Of a stretch of DNA of 64,000 bases, positions 58,835 to 64,000 are shown in pieces. Every line of letters begins with the position of its first letter. Positions within the stretch are counted from its first letter, which is position 1. The notes below the pieces were generated by a model. It was not told where the DNA came from. It saw nothing but the letters and a program-made list of their open reading frames with translations, and did no database searches. This stretch comes from Anaeramoeba ignava. Lineage: Eukaryota; Metamonada; Anaeramoebidae. The DNA is taken from positions 1 to 64,000 of the forward strand of contig JAPDFW010000129.1 of assembly GCA_028826165.1 (NCBI GenBank). Reading direction: 5' to 3'. Made by a program: the position numbers and the translations under genes.

Positions 58835-60324
58835 TTAAATGAAAAAAGTTTCAAGTTCATCAACTTCCCATTTATCATAAGAACCAGCTAAATAACTTTT
58901 AGCTTCATTTGTTCCATATTTAATTCCATAAGGAAGATCGTAACTCCTACCAAAATTTGTTCCTCCAGTTTTTAATTTTTCATCCAAAAAAAGATCAGAA
59001 GAAAATTTTCCAAAAGTTGGACCAATATCATCTTGATAAAAAAGAGCAGTTCTATGTTTTAAGTATATAACAGGAAATTTCTCTGGTTTTCGATCATTCT
59101 TATCATTTCTTAATGAAAAAAGAAATGCATTTTCATCTTCAATATATCCAGATTCTCCAAAAATTTTACTCCAATATACATCATTGCTTATAAATCCAAC
59201 TGAAGTAAATCCTCCAAAAATAAAATTATCTTTTGTTTTAATAATAACTAATGTTTTTCCTTGATCATCACAAATATCATGCCATTTGAAACAATTAAAT
59301 CCATCTCTTTGTGTTGAAAATCCTAATCTCATTTTGGAAAAGAATTTATCATCATTTATCCATTCTCTTATTTTATTGAAATGCTCTTTTTCTTGTATTA
59401 TTGTTGAACAATTTAAACCAATTTTTGGTTTGAAAATGAATGAATTTTCATTTCCATTTTCTTTTTCAATAAAATCTTTTAACTCTTTTTCAATAAATTG
59501 ATTTAATTCATTTTCATTTTCTTGAAGTTTTTGGAATTGAATTAATTTTTGTGAAATTTGTTCTGGAATTAAATCTTCTTTCAAAATATCTTTAAGTTCT
59601 TGTTTTGTGAAATCAATAAATCTGATTTTATCAATAACATTTGAAATTTGATCTTGTAATTTTTCTTTTTCTTCTTTTTTGAGTTTTTGATTATCTTTTT
59701 CTTGATTAATATTTGATTTATGTTTTCCCCATTTTATTATTGATTGAAATAGTTCAAATTCATCTATTGAAATTTCATAATTTGATAAAATTGAATTTAA
59801 ATGATTTTCTTCAAGTTCAAGAAAAAATGGAGTTTTAATAAATTTATCAAAATTTTCAAAAATAAATTTATAGGAAGAGTTTAATAATTTATTTAAGTTC
59901 ATTGTTTCAGATAATTTAAGAATATCAACAATAGTTTCAATTTGTAAATGATTTTTGATAAAATTTAAAGAAATTCCAATTAATTCATCAATTAAATATT
60001 TTGATGAAAAAATTAAAATTTGAATTGCATTTTCTAAATTAATTTTAATTTTTCCTGAATAAAAATAATTTAAAATTGAAGATAGAATTGAACTTGAAAC
60101 ATCTTTTAGAATCATTTATTTTCTTGATATTCTTTCATTTTGGATTTAAAAAGAGATTTAAAATATTAACTTCTTGATGAAAGAATTGATTTATGAGTTT
60201 TAAATGAAGTTTGATTTTGTTCACAAATTATTTCAAAATCAAAATAACTTTCTTCTTCATTTTGATTTTGAAATAAATTTTTTAAATCATTTGAAAGTTT
60301 TTCTAAATTTGAATAAGTTTCCAT
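58835..60324 (-). pseudogene. BTB-BACK-TLDc protein, copy C (nonsense codon and frameshift in BTB)
   Basis: Starts METYSNLEKLSND at 60324. After ILSSRS the expected TAT TAT (Tyr-Tyr) is TAA TAT, a stop by substitution at about 60166. Some 45 bases later one A is missing before the conserved ILKDVSSS (AATAAATGATTC against AATAAAATGATTC in copy D). From 60115 the BACK and TLDc parts are open to 58835 (426 residues from an internal Met). The nonsense change is not a homopolymer effect, so a true pseudogene is likely, unless the downstream start is used. Confidence 0.78.
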
Positions 60325-60379
60325 TTTATATTTAAAATGAAAAAAATGAAAAAAATGAAAAAATGAAAAATAAATTTTT

Positions 60380-61822
60380 TTAAATAAAAAAAGTTTCAAG
60401 TTCTTCAATTTCAAATGAAGAAGAACCAGCTAAATAACTTTTAGATTCATTTGTTTTATATTCAATTCCATTAGGTAAATTATAAGTATATCCAAAATTT
60501 GAATCACCTTGTTTTAAATTAGAATTAAAACAAAAATCATGACTTTTATAAAGATTTCCTCCTCCAAAATTTGGACCAAAATGTTGATTAGAATAAATTG
60601 CAAATTTTTCTCTTCCTTGTTTAATTTTAAATATCTCAGGTTTTCTATCATTCTTATCATTTCTTAAGGAGAAAATAAATGCATTTGGATCTGAAATATA
60701 TCCACTATTTCCATAATTATGTGACCATTTTGATTCATCATTTATAAATCCAATTGAAGTAAATCCTCCAAAAATATAATTATCTTTGAAATTATCACAA
60801 ATTGAATGCCATTTTTCACAATCAATTCCTTCTTTTTTTGTTGAATATCCTAACTTCATTTTGAAAAAGAATTTATCATCATTTATCCATTCTCTTAATT
60901 TATCAAAATGTTCTTTTTCTTGAATTATGGATGATTTGAATCTTGATTTGAAAATGTATGAATTTTCATTTTGAAATTCTTTTTGAATAAATTCTTGAAA
61001 ATTTGTTTCATTTTCTTGAAGTTTTTGGAAATAAATTAATTTTTGTGAAATTTGAATTGGAATTAAATCTTCTTTCAAAGTATCTTTAAGTTCTTGTTTT
61101 GAAAAATCAATAAATCTAATTTTATGAATAATATTTGAAATTTGATTTTGAAATTTTTCTTTTTCTTCTTTTTCTAATTCTTTTTCTTGATTAATATTTG
61201 ATTTATGTTTTCCCCATTTTATTATTGATTGGAATAGTTCAAATTCACTTATTGGAATTTTATCATTTAATAAAATTGAATTTAAATGATTTTCTTCAAG
61301 TTCAAGAAAAAATGGAGTTTTAATAAATTTATCAAAATTTTCAAAAATAAATTGATAACAAGAATCCAGTAATTGATTTAAGTTCATTGTTTCAGATAAT
61401 TTAAGAATATCAACAATAGTTTCAAATTGTAGATTGTTTTTGATAAAATTTGAAGAAATTTCAATTAATTCATCAATTAAATATTTTGATGAAAAAATTA
61501 AAATTTGAATTGCATTTTCTAAATTAATTTCAATTTTTCCTGAATAAAAATAATTTAAAATTGAAGATAGAATTGAACTTGAAACATCTTTTAGAATCAT
61601 TTTATTTTCTTGATATTCTTTCATTTTAGATTTAAAAAGAGTTTTAAAATAATAACTTCTTGAAGAAAGAATTGATTTATGAGTTTTAAATGAAGTTTGA
61701 TTTTGTTCACAAATTATTTCAAAATCAAAATAACTTTCATTTTCATTTTCATTTTCTTTTTGATTTTGAAATAAATTTTTTAAATCATTTGAAAGTTTTT
61801 CTAAATTTGAATAAGTTTCCAT
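60380..61822 (-). CDS. BTB-BACK-TLDc protein, copy D (intact, short deletion in TLDc)
   Basis: 480 residues, uninterrupted, from METYSNLEKLSND. It is closest to copy B in its C-terminus (GPNFGGGNLYKSHDF, SSFEIEELETFFI). Where copy B has DNKGKTLVIIKSKDNFIFGG this copy reads DNFKDNYIFGG, an in-frame loss of nine residues including the core strand of the TLDc domain (LVII). The fold may be affected, yet the rest is well conserved. Confidence 0.9.
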   Translation of the reverse strand: METYSNLEKLSNDLKNLFQNQKENENENESYFDFEIICEQNQTSFKTHKSILSSRSYYFKTLFKSKMKEYQENKMILKDVSSSILSSILNYFYSGKIEINLENAIQILIFSSKYLIDELIEISSNFIKNNLQFETIVDILKLSETMNLNQLLDSCYQFIFENFDKFIKTPFFLELEENHLNSILLNDKIPISEFELFQSIIKWGKHKSNINQEKELEKEEKEKFQNQISNIIHKIRFIDFSKQELKDTLKEDLIPIQISQKLIYFQKLQENETNFQEFIQKEFQNENSYIFKSRFKSSIIQEKEHFDKLREWINDDKFFFKMKLGYSTKKEGIDCEKWHSICDNFKDNYIFGGFTSIGFINDESKWSHNYGNSGYISDPNAFIFSLRNDKNDRKPEIFKIKQGREKFAIYSNQHFGPNFGGGNLYKSHDFCFNSNLKQGDSNFGYTYNLPNGIEYKTNESKSYLAGSSSFEIEELETFFI

Positions 61823-61936
61823 TTTTATTTAAAATGAAAAAAATGAAAATAGGAAAACTAATTTATTATTAAAAAAAAAAAGAAACAAAGCTTTAATTGA
61901 AAATTTTAATTAAAAAATTTAATTTGGAAAGTTAAT

Positions 61937-64000
61937 TTAAATTAAACCACGTTGAACTAAAATTCCATCCAAATCAGAAATAATTTGATTTAAACTGGGT
62001 CTTTCTTTTCTATTTAAAACACAACATTTATTCACAATACTATAAAAAGGATGGTCATTTGGAAGAACAGGAAACTTATTTTCAGAAAGAAGATAATTTG
62101 AAATTTGATCTGAAGTTGATCCAAAAAAAGGGAGTTTTCGAGTTCCCAAATAAAATAAGATACAACCAAGTGAATAAATATCGGAGTCTTTTGAATATTC
62201 TTGATGAAGAAATACTTCTGGAGGTGAAAAATTAGGGGACATTTCAAGCAAGTATTTCTCATTATTGATAAATTGAGGAATTTCAAAATCACAAATAAAA
62301 ATTTTTTCCGCATTTGATTGAATCAATATATTTGTTGGCTTGAAGTTTTTATGGCAAGTTTCAGAGGAATGAAGAGAACGTAATGAGACGGCAATTTTGG
62401 AAGCGAGCTTGATTTGAATATTCTCAGGAATTTCGTGATTTTGAATGACATAATCTTGCAGACTTCCTTCGGGGAAGTTTTTCATTGTTAAAAATAAAAA
62501 AGGACCTTTAAAATAATATCCTTCATAAAAAACAAGGTTATCCTTTTCAATGACTTGCATTACTGAAAATATATCTGCCAACTGATTGTGGATGTCTTGC
62601 TTTTCATTGAGAAACATGAGCAATTTTTCAATCTCTATTCTTTTGACAAAATATTCTTGATTGTCAATTTTCTCTTTGAAAATAATCGAAATTGGACCGG
62701 CTCCAATCTGTTGTTTGAATGCAAACAACGCGGGAGAAATCCCGAAGTATTTCGACTTAATAATGTACTTGCAGTCGTGCAACGGAGAGGGGCTGTTTTG
62801 AATCAAACGCATGATATTTTGGCGTGCTTTTTGGAATCTTGTTTGGAGATTGTAGAAATTTCCAATGCAAATATAGGCGTCCACAAATTTGGGGTCTTTT
62901 TTCACGATTTCGTGGAAGATTTGGAGCGCCTCAATCACTTGACTTTTCCTTTTGGAAATCAAACCCAATTGGAATCGAGCATCGATGAAATTTGGGTTGA
63001 TTTTTAAAATTTTATTGAAACATCGCGATGATTGCTCCAAACTATTCATGCGATTAAAATTCAATCCAAGAAGAAACAACCCCGGTATTGATTCCTGGTT
63101 GATTTCAAGCACCTTTGTGAGATACTTGCTTGCTTTGTCGTATTTTTCTTGATCAAAACATATTTCTGACAAGTGGTAATTGCATTCATAAACAAGTTTA
63201 TTTTGAGACAAAACAAGTTTGAAATATTTTTCTGATTCTTTGAATTGATGGATTTTTTTCAATGCAACTGCAAGATTATAATAAATTTGGAAATCAACAT
63301 CCTTTGTTTTTTCAATATATTTTTGGAACATTTTGACTGATTTTTTAAACTGTTTGTCATAAAACAAACACAATGCAAATTTCAAAAGAAGAAACGGATT
63401 TTCGTTTTCATTTTCATTTTCAATCGAAATTGAAATTGCGATTGATAAAAAACTAATTGCAAGTTGATAATTTTTTTCGCGAAAATAAATATCGCCAAGA
63501 ATATGAGAAGATATAAATCTGTGCTTTTGATTTTGCGAATTCCTCGCCACAAATTTAAATTGGGCCATTGCTTTGGTAAGATATGACTTATCCAGATGGT
63601 AATAAATAGTTCCCAAAAAATAATGTATTTCTTCACAATTTGGTTCAATTAAAAGTGCTTTCTTTAAATATTCAATTGCAATATCATATTGTTTTTTTTC
63701 TGCGAAAATCAATCCAAGATAAAAATAACTTTTATAAAATGTTTCATCAAGATTCAACAAGTTGAAAAAGTGCTGAATTGCTTTTTCATATTTCCTTTGT
63801 TTATAATAAATCACTGCAAGATGAAATAACGGATTGACAGCTTCCGTTGAATTTTTTGCAAATTTAATTGCTTTTTGAAAAAATTGAATTGCTTTTTCAT
63901 ATTTTTTTTGTTTATACAATAAAATTCCAAATGAAAGATATGATTGAATCATTAAAGTATTTTGTTCTTTTGGAATTGAATAAGGAATAATTGTTTCTTC
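61937..64000 (-). CDS. TPR-repeat pseudokinase (5' end outside the window)
   Basis: The open frame runs to the window edge; an internal Met at 63952 (MIQSYLSFG) may or may not be the start. About 390 residues of TPR repeats (YLSFGILLYKQKKYEKAIQF, FHLAVIYYKQRKYEKAIQH, YYNLAVALKKIHQFKESEKY) are followed by a kinase-like domain of about 260 residues. It has a Gly loop (IGAGPISIIF) and the VAIK lysine (EYFVKRIEI). The catalytic loop reads HKNFKPTN instead of HRDxKxxN and the metal-binding DFG reads DFE. SPNFSPPEV takes the APE position and the DxYSLG helix is present (SDIYSLGCILFYL). Loss of the HRD aspartate indicates a pseudokinase. Pairing with TPRs suggests a scaffold. The frame is intact and GC is slightly higher than in the neighbours. 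Confidence 0.85.
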   Translation of the reverse strand, partial: EETIIPYSIPKEQNTLMIQSYLSFGILLYKQKKYEKAIQFFQKAIKFAKNSTEAVNPLFHLAVIYYKQRKYEKAIQHFFNLLNLDETFYKSYFYLGLIFAEKKQYDIAIEYLKKALLIEPNCEEIHYFLGTIYYHLDKSYLTKAMAQFKFVARNSQNQKHRFISSHILGDIYFREKNYQLAISFLSIAISISIENENENENPFLLLKFALCLFYDKQFKKSVKMFQKYIEKTKDVDFQIYYNLAVALKKIHQFKESEKYFKLVLSQNKLVYECNYHLSEICFDQEKYDKASKYLTKVLEINQESIPGLFLLGLNFNRMNSLEQSSRCFNKILKINPNFIDARFQLGLISKRKSQVIEALQIFHEIVKKDPKFVDAYICIGNFYNLQTRFQKARQNIMRLIQNSPSPLHDCKYIIKSKYFGISPALFAFKQQIGAGPISIIFKEKIDNQEYFVKRIEIEKLLMFLNEKQDIHNQLADIFSVMQVIEKDNLVFYEGYYFKGPFLFLTMKNFPEGSLQDYVIQNHEIPENIQIKLASKIAVSLRSLHSSETCHKNFKPTNILIQSNAEKIFICDFEIPQFINNEKYLLEMSPNFSPPEVFLHQEYSKDSDIYSLGCILFYLGTRKLPFFGSTSDQISNYLLSENKFPVLPNDHPFYSIVNKCCVLNRKERPSLNQIISDLDGILVQRGLI

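Noticed and set aside
1-64000. tRNA or rRNA genes, transposons
   Set aside because: I saw no cloverleaf-capable GC-containing segment, no rRNA sequence and no transposase or reverse-transcriptase motifs.

Overview
The window is extremely AT-rich eukaryotic nuclear DNA with short spliceosomal introns and the standard stop codons. It carries eEF2, eL8, OST4, a lipin and an RNF213-like ATPase, beside tandem arrays of RCC1-BTB and BTB-TLDc genes full of NE and NQ repeats. This mix suggests a free-living amoeboid or flagellate protist. An Anaeramoeba-like metamonad is my best guess; it is an inference from gene content and style, not a database match.

Layout. 1-13.8 kb: seven RCC1-BTB copies, five on minus and two on plus, diverging from a 70-bp gap at 9530-9599; every copy is frame-disrupted. 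13.9-16.6 kb: carnosine N-methyltransferase homologue (minus). 17.0-20.1 kb: multi-pass membrane protein with two repeated Cys/Trp domains (minus). 20.5-23.3 kb: EEF1AKMT4/METTL13-type methyltransferase (minus). 23.6-26.4 kb: eEF2 (minus), divergent from the tiny OST4 gene at 26.8 kb. 26.9-30.0 kb: about 3 kb of tandem repeats. 30.1-38.7 kb: RNF213-like AAA protein without its RING half. 38.7-40.0 kb: F-box protein with a polytopic membrane tail. 40.4-42.7 kb: ribosomal protein eL8. 42.9-43.5 kb: unknown Lys-rich protein. 43.9-44.7 kb: UBAC2-like rhomboid pseudoprotease. 44.8-47.1 kb: lipin (minus). 47.6-53.8 kb: unknown scaffold-like protein with at least 14 exons. 53.9-55.7 kb: F8A/HAP40 homologue (minus). 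55.8-61.8 kb: four tandem BTB-BACK-TLDc genes (minus), two intact. 61.9 kb to the edge: TPR-pseudokinase (minus, 5' end outside).

Exon structures were worked out by joining conserved protein segments across GT-AG boundaries; in nearly all cases phases and total lengths close exactly. Many introns are swollen by tandem repeats, and each swollen intron has its own repeat type. A second theme is single-base indels in A or T runs that break otherwise conserved frames. They occur even in a ribosomal protein gene, so at least some may be assembly errors rather than real pseudogenisation.

Functionally this is a housekeeping segment (translation, N-glycosylation, lipid phosphatase, ER quality control, methyltransferases) embedded between expanded ubiquitin-adaptor families (RCC1-BTB, BTB-TLDc, F-box, RNF213-like).
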